A DNA stretch of 64,000 bases, taken from NCBI GenBank assembly GCA_023428905.1, contig JAEYWP010000022.1, positions 1-64,000 on the forward strand, given 5' to 3'. The stretch comes from Verrucomicrobiota bacterium. Its GTDB lineage: Bacteria; Verrucomicrobiota; Verrucomicrobiia; Opitutales; Opitutaceae. Below are positions 29,050-39,505 of the stretch, in pieces; the stretch's first letter is position 1, and every line of letters begins with the position of its first letter. The notes beneath the pieces were generated by a model that saw nothing but the letters and a program-made list of their open reading frames with translations, ran no database searches and was not told the origin of the DNA. A program made the position numbers and the translations under genes.

Positions 29050-30786
29050 ATGGCCACGCTCCAACTCTCCGGTCTCGCCTCGGGCTTCGATTGGAAATCC
29101 TTCGTCGACTCCGTCATCGATGCGGAGCGCTTCCCGATCACGCGCCTCAACACCGAAAAGACCGGCAACACCAGCAAGGTCAGCGCGCTCGACACGATCG
29201 CCACGCGGATGCGGGAACTTCAAACCGCAGCCAAGGGCCTGGCGGTGGATGGCCTGTTTTCCGGTCGTACCGCAAAATCGAATACGAGCACGTCTTCCTG
29301 GAGCCTGAGTGCCACCGCCAGCGCGCCGGTCGGCTCCTATGCGGTCGCGGTGAGCCAGCTCGCCTCCGCCACGCAGCGCGTCGGCACCGGCGACATCGGG
29401 GCAGGGCTTTCCGCCTCGTCCGATGTCTCAGGGTTAACCCTCGCCACCCTGCCCACCGCCGCGGCGGTGAGCGCCGGCGTCTTCAGCGTCAATGGTGCCC
29501 AGGTGACGGTCGCCCTGACCGACTCTCTCCAGGATGTCTTTGATCGGATCTCCACCGCCACCTCCGGCGCGGTGACCGCCAGCTACGACCCTGCGACCGA
29601 CAAGATTTCCCTCAGCTCCGCCTCCGAGATCGTCCTGGGCGCGAGCAACGACACGTCCAATTTCCTACGGGTCGCGAAACTCGAGAACAACGGCTCGGGC
29701 GCCGTCGCCAGCACCGGCACCCTCGGCACCGCCAGCGCCACCGCCCCCCTCGCCTCCGCGCGGCTGCGCACCCCGATCTCGGCGGTGGACGGCTCGGGCA
29801 ATGGCAGCTTCACCATCAACGGCGTGGCCATCAGCTACAACGTGAACACCGACTCGATGAGCGCGGTGCTCAACAAGATTAATTCCTCGGGCGCGGGTGT
29901 CACCGCCGCCTACGACGCCACCGCCGACCGGGTCGTCCTGACCAACAAGACCACCGGCAATGTGGGACTCAGTGTCAGCGAGGCGGCGGGCGGCTTCCTC
30001 GCTGCCGCCGGTATCAGCGGTGGCACGACGGCCGCCGGCAAGAATGCGCTCTACACCGTCAACGGCGGCCCTCAGTTGAGCAGTCAGACGAACACGCTGG
30101 ACGCAAGCTCACACGGGATCACCGGCCTCTCCATCACCGCGACCTCCGAATCGACCGAGACGATCACGGTCGGCGCCGACACCGGCCGGATGCGCAAGGC
30201 GATCGAGGATTTTGTCGGCAAGTTCAACGCCCTCCAGAGTTACATTGACGACCAGTCCAAGGTCACCACCAGCAACGGCAAGGTCACGGCCTCCCTGCTC
30301 GCGAACAATCGCGAGGTGCAAAGCTGGAGTTCCAGCCTGCGCTCGATGGTGTTTCAGCAGAACGACAGCCTGACCGGCACGATCAAGCGACTGGAGCACC
30401 TCGGGATCGACTTCGCCTCCGGCACGGGAGCCCCGCAGCTCCAGATCAAGGACGGAGCCAAGCTTGACGCCGCCCTCGCCTCGTCGCCGGGCGATGTGGA
30501 AGCCTTTTTCAAGCAGGCGACGACCGGCTTCGCCGCCAAGATCGATCGCTTTGCCACCACAATTCTGGGCACCGGTACGTCCTCCAGCGGACTGATCAAC
30601 GCACAGAAAAACAATCTCCTGAGCCAGAACACCGGTATCGACAAGCAGATCGCCGACATCGAACGCCGGCTCGTCCAGCAGCGTTCAAACCTGGAGGCGG
30701 GCTTTATCGCGATGGAGCGAGCCCAGTCCACCATCCAGCAGATGCAGCAGCAGCTGACCCAGGCGTTTGGCTCGAATACCAAATAA
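29050..30786 (+). CDS. fliD: Flagellar filament cap protein FliD
   Basis: FliD caps the growing filament and guides flagellin folding at the tip. The 578-residue product begins with LSGLASGFDWKSFVDSVIDAER, the standard FliD N-terminus, and ends with the coiled-coil C-terminal domain (495-575). Length is typical for a cap protein with domains D2/D3. The middle is rich in Thr, Ser, Ala and Gly, in line with the flagellins. It is the first gene of a rightward flagellar run (fliD, lipoprotein, flgM-like, fliS, fliT-like), and a strong sigma-28 promoter stands directly upstream. Confidence 0.96.
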   Translation: MATLQLSGLASGFDWKSFVDSVIDAERFPITRLNTEKTGNTSKVSALDTIATRMRELQTAAKGLAVDGLFSGRTAKSNTSTSSWSLSATASAPVGSYAVAVSQLASATQRVGTGDIGAGLSASSDVSGLTLATLPTAAAVSAGVFSVNGAQVTVALTDSLQDVFDRISTATSGAVTASYDPATDKISLSSASEIVLGASNDTSNFLRVAKLENNGSGAVASTGTLGTASATAPLASARLRTPISAVDGSGNGSFTINGVAISYNVNTDSMSAVLNKINSSGAGVTAAYDATADRVVLTNKTTGNVGLSVSEAAGGFLAAAGISGGTTAAGKNALYTVNGGPQLSSQTNTLDASSHGITGLSITATSESTETITVGADTGRMRKAIEDFVGKFNALQSYIDDQSKVTTSNGKVTASLLANNREVQSWSSSLRSMVFQQNDSLTGTIKRLEHLGIDFASGTGAPQLQIKDGAKLDAALASSPGDVEAFFKQATTGFAAKIDRFATTILGTGTSSSGLINAQKNNLLSQNTGIDKQIADIERRLVQQRSNLEAGFIAMERAQSTIQQMQQQLTQAFGSNTK

Positions 30787-30798
30787 GCCTCTCTCTCC

Positions 30799-31455
30799 GT
30801 GATCGCCCGCCGTCTCCTCGTTTCCGCCGCCCTGGCCGCGCTGACCGGCTGCTCGGAACTCCCGAAGCAAGATCCCGCCAAGGCCGGTCCCTTCTATACG
30901 CCCAGCAATGTCACCCGCCGCAGCGCCCAGCTGCCGGAGGACCTGCGCCGCGTGCTCGTACTGCCGTCCTCCTCCGTGTCCGCCGTGCCGGAGGAGAGCC
31001 TGGTGCGCCTGGACGAGGCGATCCTGGCGGAACTCAACCGAACCGGCCGCTTTGAGACCGTCACGGTCCGCCGCGAGGAGTTGCGCGAGTTGTTTGGCAG
31101 CCGCGCGTTCAGCTCCACGGAGGCGCTCCCAGCAGACCTGTTCTCCCGCCTGGCAAAGCGTTACGCGGCCGACGGCGTGCTTTTCACCGACATCACGCAG
31201 CTGAACGCCTACCCGCCGCTCTCGCTGGGCCTTCGTTTCAAGCTGGCGCGTTTGTCTGACCGCGAGGTGATCTGGGCGGCGGACAACCAGTTTTCCGCCT
31301 CCGACCCCGCCGTCTCCAACGCGGCGCGGCGTCATGCCCTCGCTCTGGGCGCAGACCGCAGCCCAGGTGACCTCAGCTACACCATTCTTCAAAATCCCTC
31401 GCGCTTTGCCGGGTATGCCGCGGCCGAGACCTTTGCCACCTTGCCGTCTCGCTAA
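30799..31455 (+). CDS. Outer-membrane or periplasmic lipoprotein, CsgG/LpoB-like fold possible
   Basis: A 218-residue lipoprotein: signal peptide 1-16 with a lipobox LTGC, acylated at Cys18. The mature part begins with a flexible stretch, then an alternating strand-helix pattern (RVLVLPSSS, LDEAILAELNRTGRFETVTV, LAKRYAADGVLFTDI) that fits the CsgG/LpoB/PelC-type fold, in which a variable helix follows a short-lived NTP-like pocket without catalytic residues. It starts 12 bases after fliD, so it is probably co-transcribed and may help anchor or assemble part of the flagellum. Its specific function cannot be read from sequence. Confidence 0.7.
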   Translation: MIARRLLVSAALAALTGCSELPKQDPAKAGPFYTPSNVTRRSAQLPEDLRRVLVLPSSSVSAVPEESLVRLDEAILAELNRTGRFETVTVRREELRELFGSRAFSSTEALPADLFSRLAKRYAADGVLFTDITQLNAYPPLSLGLRFKLARLSDREVIWAADNQFSASDPAVSNAARRHALALGADRSPGDLSYTILQNPSRFAGYAAAETFATLPSR

Positions 31456-31481
31456 TGCCAGACGTTTGCCAAGTTTTTACC

Positions 31482-31509
31482 TCAAGTTTCACGGTTTGCG
31501 CACCGATCA
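31482..31509 (+). promoter_or_regulatory. Sigma-28 promoter of the flgM-fliS genes
   Basis: TCAAGTTT (31482-31489) matches the -35 consensus TAAAGTTT at seven of eight positions. CAAG is 15 bases from ACCGATCA (31502-31509), which matches the -10 at six of eight. The geometry is the same as the promoter of the small RNA candidate. The predicted start near 31516 gives a leader of about 64 nt. Confidence 0.6.
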
Positions 31510-31579
31510 CTGTCCCTGCAACCAACGGCGTTCCCTGTATCGCTTCATCGAGGGCTGACCGTACATCCCTGATCAAATT

Positions 31580-31870
31580 ATGATACAACCCACGTCCAAC
31601 TCGTTCGGCTACGGCCGTACGGACGCCCTGGCCCACGCAACCCTCAAAGCTGCTCCGGCCACGCCCCCCTCGTCAGAAGCGATCGACCGTCTCACCAGCA
31701 CGTCCACCCAAGCCTACAAGGCTGCGCTCAACGACACCCCGGAGGTGCGTGCCGATGTGGTGGAGCGCGCCCGTCGCCTCGCCGTTGACCCCAATTATCC
31801 GCCCCGCGAACTCATCCTTCGCCTGGCCAAGATGATCACCGAAAGCGTCGATCCCGCCGACGCGTCCTGA
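31580..31870 (+). CDS. flgM: FlgM-like anti-sigma-28 factor
   Basis: FlgM binds sigma-28 until the hook is complete and is then exported, releasing the sigma factor. The 96-residue product has a disordered N-terminus and a C-terminal helical region. Residues 53-90 (VRADVVERARRLAVDPNYPP then LILRLAKMI) follow the FlgM core pattern: the charged helix that begins R-x-x-K/V-V, a short loop with Y-x-P, and the last amphipathic helix. Assignment rests on this short region and on position: it lies 10 bases before fliS, behind a sigma-28-like promoter, as expected for an autoregulated factor. Confidence 0.75.
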   Translation: MIQPTSNSFGYGRTDALAHATLKAAPATPPSSEAIDRLTSTSTQAYKAALNDTPEVRADVVERARRLAVDPNYPPRELILRLAKMITESVDPADAS

Positions 31871-31880
31871 GATCCCCTCC

Positions 31881-32312
31881 ATGTCCAACTTTGCCGCCCA
31901 CGGCTACGCCCGGACCTACCAGGCGCAGTCGGTTCTCACCGCCAGCCCCGGCCAGCTCATCCTCATGCTGTATGATGGTGCGCTCCGTTTTCTCGGGCAC
32001 GCCCGGGATGCCCTGGAGAGCCCGGAGGAGACGCCGCGCCGCATCGAGCGGATCAACACCAACCTGTTGAAGGCGCAGGATATCGTTTCCGAACTGAAAG
32101 CCTGCCTCAACTTCGAGGCGGGCGACCACGCGAAGAATCTCGACCGCCTGTACGACTACCACCTCCGCCGCCTCTTCGAGGCGAACCTGAGGAAGAAGGT
32201 CGAACCGGTGATCGAGGTCGAAGGCCTGCTGCGCGAGTTGCGCGAGGGCTGGGCCGAGATGCTGCGCTCCAGCGACTCCGCCAGCGTCGGCCGCGCCCGC
32301 GGGGTGGCCTGA
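31881..32312 (+). CDS. fliS: Flagellar export chaperone FliS
   Basis: FliS binds the C-terminal D0 region of flagellin in the cytoplasm and prevents early polymerisation. The 143-residue product is the usual length plus a short tail. It has the family's opening YxxxxVLTASPGQLILMLYDGALRFL (from about residue 15) and a four-helix pattern, with LRRLFEANLRKKVEPV near the end. It sits 10 bases after the flgM-like gene and 12 before a FliT-like gene. Start codons here lack clear Shine-Dalgarno sequences, so translational coupling is likely. Confidence 0.94.
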   Translation: MSNFAAHGYARTYQAQSVLTASPGQLILMLYDGALRFLGHARDALESPEETPRRIERINTNLLKAQDIVSELKACLNFEAGDHAKNLDRLYDYHLRRLFEANLRKKVEPVIEVEGLLRELREGWAEMLRSSDSASVGRARGVA

Positions 32313-32324
32313 GCGGCGCCCGGC

Positions 32325-32702
32325 ATGGAATCGCCACGCCAGCGTATCCAGCGACTCACGACTGCCCTGAAGGGTCTGAGCGACCATTCGTTTTTCCTCC
32401 TCGACGCCGGCGAATTTGCCGAAGGCCTCGAGGGGCTGGAGCGGACGCGTCCGCTCGTCGAGGAAATCGTCCGCCTGATGGCCCTGCCCGGGGCCCCCGT
32501 GCCCCTGGACGCCGACACCCTGCAGATGGTCGAGGCGATCATGGCGGCCCAGCGCCGGCAAATGGAGAGCCTGGAGACGCGGAAATCCGCGGTCCGTGAC
32601 GAGCTCTACACCCTGCGCCACGCGCAGACGCGCACCCATCAGTTTCGCGCCGCCTATGGCGGCAGCAGCCGCCCTCCCCTGCCGGTGGCGATGCAGGCCT
32701 GA
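32325..32702 (+). CDS. Small helical protein, FliT-like by position
   Basis: A 125-residue all-helical protein without membrane segments. It consists of about three long amphipathic helices (5-45, 60-95, 75-110) and a short disordered tail. Its place directly after fliS, and its size, are those of FliT-type chaperones (for FliD), but no decisive motif is present, so the assignment is by context. It is the last gene of the run; the next gene is on the opposite strand 55 bases away. Confidence 0.55.
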   Translation: MESPRQRIQRLTTALKGLSDHSFFLLDAGEFAEGLEGLERTRPLVEEIVRLMALPGAPVPLDADTLQMVEAIMAAQRRQMESLETRKSAVRDELYTLRHAQTRTHQFRAAYGGSSRPPLPVAMQA

Positions 32703-32757
32703 GCCCGCGGGGAGCAGCCCGCTCACGCGTCCGCTCGCATCAGACCGCCGCCAAGCC

Positions 32758-33153
32758 TCAGACCGCGGCGCGGTACGCCTCGCCGGCAGGCGCCTCGGCC
32801 GAAGCCTCTGCGGTCGCCTCGAGCAGGCCGTCGATCCATTGTTCCGCCAGGCGGAAGGACGCGCCCTGCCAGTCAAAATTGTCACCCTTGGGATACACGG
32901 CCCCGTTGCCCGTCTTCCCGTTCCCCGCCCAGGCGTAGAGCGCCTTCACACAGGTCTGGCCGTCGGCCAAGGTAAAGTTTTGCACCGTGATGGACCCTGA
33001 GCCGTCGGCGAAGGTCATCCGAGCGATGCCCTTCTGGAAATTCACGAAACGCTGCGGTCGACCCGTCACGGACGTGCATTCGTTGGCGGAAAGGGCTTCC
33101 TCAACAGCGTTGAGGAGCGAAAGCAGGCGGCCGGGGGAGGAGACAGTGGTCAC
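32758..33153 (-). CDS. Uncharacterised 131-aa protein in the motility regulon
   Basis: I do not recognise this protein. The 131 residues include an amphipathic N-terminal helix (5-25), a beta-rich middle with FVNFQKGIARMTF and GSITVQNFTLADG, a tryptophan pair (YAWAG, FDWQGASF) and an Ala/Glu-rich tail. No signal peptide is seen. Translation begins with GTG at 33153; the next Met is 45 codons further on. A sigma-28-like promoter ends 11 bases upstream (33164), so the transcript would have a leader of only three or four nucleotides. It may be leaderless. Confidence 0.6.
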   Translation of the reverse strand: MTTVSSPGRLLSLLNAVEEALSANECTSVTGRPQRFVNFQKGIARMTFADGSGSITVQNFTLADGQTCVKALYAWAGNGKTGNGAVYPKGDNFDWQGASFRLAEQWIDGLLEATAEASAEAPAGEAYRAAV

Positions 33154-33163
33154 GGTAAGGGCG

Positions 33164-33191
33164 GTATCGGCTCCCCAGGCGCACAGGTTTA
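33164..33191 (-). promoter_or_regulatory. Sigma-28-like promoter of the 131-aa gene
   Basis: On the minus strand, TAAA (33191-33188), 16 bases, then GCCGATAC (33171-33164), a seven-of-eight match to the -10. Spacing is one base longer than the best sites in the window. It places the orphan gene in the motility regulon. Confidence 0.5.
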
Positions 33192-33278
33192 GTCAACTTC
33201 TCAACTTTTTTACACGTCCTTGCCACGACTAAGCTTCTCATCTGCTATAGCCTATTTGAGCCTCTGATCTTCCAGCCA

Positions 33279-35582
33279 GTGTCCGTTCCCGCCCAGTCCA
33301 GCGTTCCCCTCCGTCCGTCGGTCATTCCAGACCCGACGTTGCTGGCGCGTGCCGCGCTGGAATCGACCGAGGCGCTGGCCATTTGTGACTTCCATGGTTC
33401 CGACTGGCTGGTGACGCTGGTCAATCCAGAATTCGAGCGGCTGACCGGTTGGACGCGCAGCCACGCGAGCGGACGCTCGCTCGCCCACCTGCTCCGGCCG
33501 CCCGGCGGCCAGTTCGAGTGGGAACGGGTCGACGAGGCGATGGCGGGTCAGGGTCCCTGGCGCAAAGCGCTTCCCGCGGCGCGGCGCGATGGCACCGTCT
33601 TCTGGGCCGATGTGCACGTGTATCCGCTGCGCGCGGAGGACGGCACGCTCACGCACTGGGTGGCCACGCTGTCGGATGTCACCGAGCACCTCGAGCTGCA
33701 CGAGGCCCTGCGCCAGAGCGAGGCTCAGCACCGCCTGTTGGCGGAGAATATCCGCGACCTGCTCACGGTGTGCAACGCGGAGGGCCGGTGCTCGTTTGTA
33801 TCCAATTCTTGCAGGACACTCCTGGGCTATGAGTCCGAGGAGGTCATTGGCGGCTACATGGTGGACTTTATCCACCCGGAAGACCGCCCCGGTTTTCTGC
33901 AGCTCTTCGAAGGTCACTTCCAGGACCGGATGGAGAGCGTGCACCTGCTCCGCCTGGTTCGGAAGGACACCAGCACCATCTGGGTGGAGATGACGAGCAA
34001 GACGCGGCAGGACCCGCAAAGCCGTCACCCCCGTGAATTGATCTCGACGGCGCGCGATGTGACCAAGCGCCGCCAGGCCGAGGACCGGTTGCGTGCGATG
34101 CACGCCTTGGTGGACGGCGTGTACGAGGCAGTGCCGATCGGCCTCGGTCTGTTGGACGCCGGAGGACGCTTTATTCAGTGCAACCGGGCGTTTGCCCAAG
34201 TGGTGGCGATGGAGCCGGCGGCGATTGCCGGCCGGCTCGCGGACTCCCTGCTGCCCGCCGCGGATCTTGCCCGGGCGCTGGTGGCGGAGGGATCCGTCTG
34301 CGAGTGCGAGTGCACGGACGCCCATGGCGGCGCGGTGCCGGCAGAGCTGTCCGTGGTCCGCCTGAAGGCGGCAGGGGAAGCCCAAAACCTTGTCATCCTG
34401 GCCGACCTGCGCGAACGCCGGCGGATGGAAGCCCGGCTCCGCGAGGCCTCGCAGCTCGAGAGTCTCGGGACCTTGGCCGGCGGTATCGCCCACGACTTCA
34501 ACAACATGCTGGCGATCGTGCTCGGTTACGCGAGCCTGCTGCGCGACGCCGCCAACGAACCGCCGAGGATCGTCCACTACGCGGACACCATCATCGACGC
34601 GGGGCGCCGTGGGGCCGAGGTGGTTCGGCAGCTGCAGTTGTTTGCCAACACCCAGGATGCGGTGATGGCGCAGACCGACGTCCATCACCTGCTCGAGGAG
34701 ACCCTGGCTCGCGCATCCGAAACGTGGCCCACCAACATTCAGATCAACAAGGTCTTCTCGGCGTCTGACCCGCTGCTGACGGCGGATTCGCACCAGCTGA
34801 CGCAGGCGATCCAGAAGCTCCTGGACAACGCGCGGGAAGCGATGCCGGACGGCGGAAAGCTGACGGTGCGCACCTCCGGCGTGCGGCAGACCCACTTCAA
34901 TCCCGGCAGCACCACGGCGGAGGAGAAACATTTCCTGCGCGTCTCCATCGAGGACACCGGGCGCGGCATGGATGCGGCCACCCGGGCGCGGATGTTCGAA
35001 CCCTTTTTCGCCCGCAACAAGAGCCCGGAGACGCGGGGGCTCGGGCTTGCCGTGGTGTACGGTATCATGCGAGCGCACCGCGGCCTGATCGAGGTGGACA
35101 GTGCCCCGGGCCAGGGCACCAGCGTACACCTGCTCTTTTCGCGCGCCGTGCCCAAGACGATGGAGTTCACCAGCCCGCCCTTTGGGGTGCCCTTCAAGGG
35201 CGACGCCGGGCGGCAGACCGTGCTTCTGGTCGAGGACGAGCAGGACATCGGCAGCCTCTGGCTGGAGATCCTACCCACCGACGGCTGGCGGGTGCTGTGG
35301 GCGCGCGACGGCGCCGAGGCCCTGCGGCTGTTCCGGGCGCACCGCGACGAGATCGCGCTCGTTTTCACCGACATCGGGCTTCCGGTCCTGGACGGCTGGC
35401 AGGTGGCCGAGGCGATCCGAAGCGAGGTTCCCGGGATGCCCCTGTTGATTGCCAGCGGTGCCTTCCGTCCCGGCGACCGCCAGCGCGGCATTGCCGATCC
35501 GGTGGCGTATCTTTCCAAGCCCTACGTCCCCACGAAGGTGATCAGTCAGATCCGCAGCCTCGCTCCGCGCACAAGTTCCTAG
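33279..35582 (+). CDS. PAS-domain hybrid histidine kinase
   Basis: A soluble kinase of 767 residues. PAS domains lie at about 25-135, 145-265 and 270-380. The phosphoacceptor is His405 in GGIAHDFNNMLAIV. HATPase follows (500-620, with LLDNAREAM and TRGLGLAVV), then a receiver (645-760) with Asp698 in LVFTDIGLPVLDG. It lies 166 bases before the sigma-54 activator, in the place usually taken by the FlrB/FleS kinase in front of FlrC/FleR, so it may phosphorylate that regulator. A weak sigma-28-like pattern (TAAG at about 33231, GCCTATTT at about 33251) precedes it, but I do not rely on this. Confidence 0.9.
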   Translation: MSVPAQSSVPLRPSVIPDPTLLARAALESTEALAICDFHGSDWLVTLVNPEFERLTGWTRSHASGRSLAHLLRPPGGQFEWERVDEAMAGQGPWRKALPAARRDGTVFWADVHVYPLRAEDGTLTHWVATLSDVTEHLELHEALRQSEAQHRLLAENIRDLLTVCNAEGRCSFVSNSCRTLLGYESEEVIGGYMVDFIHPEDRPGFLQLFEGHFQDRMESVHLLRLVRKDTSTIWVEMTSKTRQDPQSRHPRELISTARDVTKRRQAEDRLRAMHALVDGVYEAVPIGLGLLDAGGRFIQCNRAFAQVVAMEPAAIAGRLADSLLPAADLARALVAEGSVCECECTDAHGGAVPAELSVVRLKAAGEAQNLVILADLRERRRMEARLREASQLESLGTLAGGIAHDFNNMLAIVLGYASLLRDAANEPPRIVHYADTIIDAGRRGAEVVRQLQLFANTQDAVMAQTDVHHLLEETLARASETWPTNIQINKVFSASDPLLTADSHQLTQAIQKLLDNAREAMPDGGKLTVRTSGVRQTHFNPGSTTAEEKHFLRVSIEDTGRGMDAATRARMFEPFFARNKSPETRGLGLAVVYGIMRAHRGLIEVDSAPGQGTSVHLLFSRAVPKTMEFTSPPFGVPFKGDAGRQTVLLVEDEQDIGSLWLEILPTDGWRVLWARDGAEALRLFRAHRDEIALVFTDIGLPVLDGWQVAEAIRSEVPGMPLLIASGAFRPGDRQRGIADPVAYLSKPYVPTKVISQIRSLAPRTSS

Positions 35583-35748
35583 TCGCCAGCCATTACCCCC
35601 GCCCGATCCGGAAGATCTGCCTCGCCTACGGCGGTGAGACTGTTTTCCCTTGGGTTGCATTTTCAGCGCTGGGTTCGGGACACCTGCTTGCCTTTGCAGC
35701 GCTGGAGTCGGTCCCCAGCTTTCCCTCGATTTCCGCGCCGCGTCGCCC

Positions 35749-37383
<1,635 letters not shown>

Positions 37384-37389
37384 GCGGAG

Positions 37390-37665
37390 TTCATGATTTG
37401 TGATTTGTGATGGGGGGACGGGAGGACTCGGGGTTCTTGATTCTTGATTTGGAGAACCGCGGGACACTTTGGAGAACCGAGGGAAACCTCTGCCCGTTCG
37501 TCACTGGTCATTGGTCATTGGTCATTGGTTACCGGTCATTACCCACTGGGCCCTCTCGCGTCTTCGGCGCGGGCGCGCGCCCGTCATTCGGCCTTCGCTC
37601 TGCGTCATTCGCTCTTCCGCGCGCGAAGCGCGCGGCAGGGGTTTCCCCTGCTCGATGACTAGGGT
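37390..37665. repeat. Composite repeat: heptads, TCATTCG spacers and GC hairpins
   Basis: TTTGTGATTTGTGATG- and TTGATTCTTGATTT-type units (37391-37450) precede GGTCATT heptads (37500-37545). Next come TCATTCG spacers and perfect palindromes: 8 bp with loop GAA (37617-37635) and 6 bp with loop TTT (37636-37650). The order of parts is the same as at 219-416. The 347-bp gap contains no gene. Confidence 0.8.
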
Positions 37666-37730
37666 GTCTTTTAGGGGCTAATGCCACCGGATTGCTTCAC
37701 CTTTCCGCGGAAAGGGTCGATAGTTGGGAC

Positions 37731-38228
37731 ATGCCCGCCAGCCGCGCCTCCTTTCACCGCCTCGTGCGAGCCTCGCTCGCCGCGGGGGGTTTGGCTGCGA
37801 CCGCGCTGCTGGCAGGGTGCAACTCCGCCTCCACCGCGGCGGCTCCGCGCTCCAGCGTCTCGCGTGAACACGCGCTTTCGCTCGCGCAGATGACCGCACA
37901 GACGGTTGGGGGCGAGGTGTTTACGATCGCACCGACCGGGAGCATGAAACCGACGCTGGACGAATCCAGCGTGGTGGCGGTGGAAAAGGTCGCCTTCGTC
38001 TCGCTCCAAAAAGGAGACATCGTGATCTACCGCAGCGGCGCCGGAGCACCGATCATCCATCGTCTCTTCGAACAGCAGGGCAACCGCTGGTTGGTCCTCG
38101 GTGACAACAACGGTTCGATCGACCGTGAAGCAGTGACCGAAGGCAATTTCCTCGGCCGCGTCTGCGCCATTTTCTACACGTCCGCCGGAGACGACGCCCG
38201 CGCGCACACCGCTTTCGCCAAACGCTGA
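37731..38228 (+). CDS. Lipoprotein with signal-peptidase-like (S26) domain
   Basis: A 165-residue protein starting at MPASRAS. It has a signal peptide with lipobox LLAGC (Cys30), so it should be anchored to a membrane outside the cytoplasm. The rest is a small S24/S26 peptidase-like domain: TGSMKPTL with the nucleophile Ser71, GDIVIYR, IIHRLF with His110, and LVLGDNN. The Ser/His arrangement resembles the archaeal/ER and SipW type of signal peptidase, which uses His in place of Lys. Bacterial signal peptidases are normally held by transmembrane helices, not by a lipid, so this is an odd form. Activity is not proven. The surrounding genes (repeat element upstream, xylanase downstream on the other strand) give no hint. 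Confidence 0.7.
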   Translation: MPASRASFHRLVRASLAAGGLAATALLAGCNSASTAAAPRSSVSREHALSLAQMTAQTVGGEVFTIAPTGSMKPTLDESSVVAVEKVAFVSLQKGDIVIYRSGAGAPIIHRLFEQQGNRWLVLGDNNGSIDREAVTEGNFLGRVCAIFYTSAGDDARAHTAFAKR

Positions 38229-38329
38229 CGCCCCCGCGTTCCCGGAAGCCAACGCGCCTCGGGCAGAGATCGATAGAGCGTTGTCACGCGAAGCTCGCGC
38301 AGAATACCGGCAAGGAGGGCAACCTCCCG

Positions 38330-39505
38330 CTACTTGGCACGATTGGGGACCTGCAGGACGGCCTCGAACGCGGGCTTGGGCTGGAACGCGCGGTCCCAGA
38401 GCAGGGCATAGTTGGTCCGGCGCGGGATCGGGTAGTTGTTTTTCCACGACATGCTGTCGTCGATCCCCCAGAGGGTGACGCGGTCGATCTGGTCGCGTTT
38501 GCGGTAGAAGATCTCGAACAGCTCGGCGTAACGGTTGGCCAGGGCCGTTTGCTGCTCGGCGGGCAGGCCGTCCGGGTACGGGTCGAGGAAGGCCTTCCAT
38601 TCCTCGAGCTGGAACTGCGGGTGCAACATGCCCGTGCCGATGATCTGGCCTTCCTTGGTGAGCGGGAGGACGTCGACGTCGAGTTCGGTGATCATCACCT
38701 TCACACCCAGCGCGGCATAGGCGTCGATCGCGGCTTCGATGTACTCGGTCTTCGGATAGTTGAGGCCCCAGTGACCCTGGATCCCCACCCCGTCGATGCG
38801 GATGCCCGCCTCCTGCAGCATCTTCACCATGCGGACGATGCCGTCGCGTTTGGCCGGTCGCCAGGCATTGAAGTCGTTATAGTAAAGCTCGGCGCCCGGC
38901 GCGTACTCGGAAGCGTACTTGAACGCCAACTTCACGAGCTCGTCTCCGTCGCCGATGCTCTTAACCCAGGTGGTGGGGCGATAGGAGCCATCCTCGGCAA
39001 TCACTTCGTTGACCACGTCCCACGCGTGGATGCGGCCTTGATAGCGGCCGGCGACTTTCTCGATGTGGCGGCGCAGGACTTCCTTTTGGGCCTCGGGGGT
39101 GTTGGGCTGGCCGTTGGCGTCCTGGAAAAACCACGACGGCGTCTGATTGTGCCAGATCAAGGTGTGGCCGACGATGAACAGGTCGTGTTTTTCGCCGAAC
39201 TCGACGAAGGCGTCGCCGGCCGCGAAGTCGTAGACGCCCGGCTGAGGATTCACCTCCTCGGCCTTGAGCACGTTCTCGACGGTGATGGTGTTGAACTGGC
39301 GGATCGTGATCTGCTGCAGCTCCGGCGACTCGCCGGCGACGATGGCTGCGTTGACGGCAGTGCCCACCCGGAACGCGCCTTCGTAGGTGGCCGAGAGAGT
39401 CCGCGGGCCGTGCGCAAACGCCAGCGGCAGGAGCGCCAAGGAAGTGAGCAAGCAGGAAATACGCGGAGTGCGCGACGAGGTCGGGGCAACGGGGGTGGCG
39501 GTCAT
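38330..39505 (-). CDS. GH10 endo-beta-1,4-xylanase
   Basis: Secreted enzyme that cuts the xylan backbone. The 391-residue product has a signal peptide (about 1-31, ending AFA) and one complete GH10 barrel. The acid/base is Glu167 in WDVVNEV and the nucleophile is Glu274 in ITELDVDVLP, both in the family's standard motifs. The GH10 HTLIWHNQTPSW and WGIDDSMSWKNNYP segments are also present. No carbohydrate-binding module is attached. It stands alone on the minus strand between the S26-like lipoprotein and cheX, and fits an organism that lives on plant polymers, together with the GH105 gene at the right edge. Confidence 0.95.
   Translation of the reverse strand: MTATPVAPTSSRTPRISCLLTSLALLPLAFAHGPRTLSATYEGAFRVGTAVNAAIVAGESPELQQITIRQFNTITVENVLKAEEVNPQPGVYDFAAGDAFVEFGEKHDLFIVGHTLIWHNQTPSWFFQDANGQPNTPEAQKEVLRRHIEKVAGRYQGRIHAWDVVNEVIAEDGSYRPTTWVKSIGDGDELVKLAFKYASEYAPGAELYYNDFNAWRPAKRDGIVRMVKMLQEAGIRIDGVGIQGHWGLNYPKTEYIEAAIDAYAALGVKVMITELDVDVLPLTKEGQIIGTGMLHPQFQLEEWKAFLDPYPDGLPAEQQTALANRYAELFEIFYRKRDQIDRVTLWGIDDSMSWKNNYPIPRRTNYALLWDRAFQPKPAFEAVLQVPNRAK

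Noticed and set aside
38330..38355. Sigma-54 promoter TTGGCACG near the xylanase stop
   Set aside because: The TGGCAC element has no TTGC at the -12 spacing, and it lies inside the end of a gene on the other strand.
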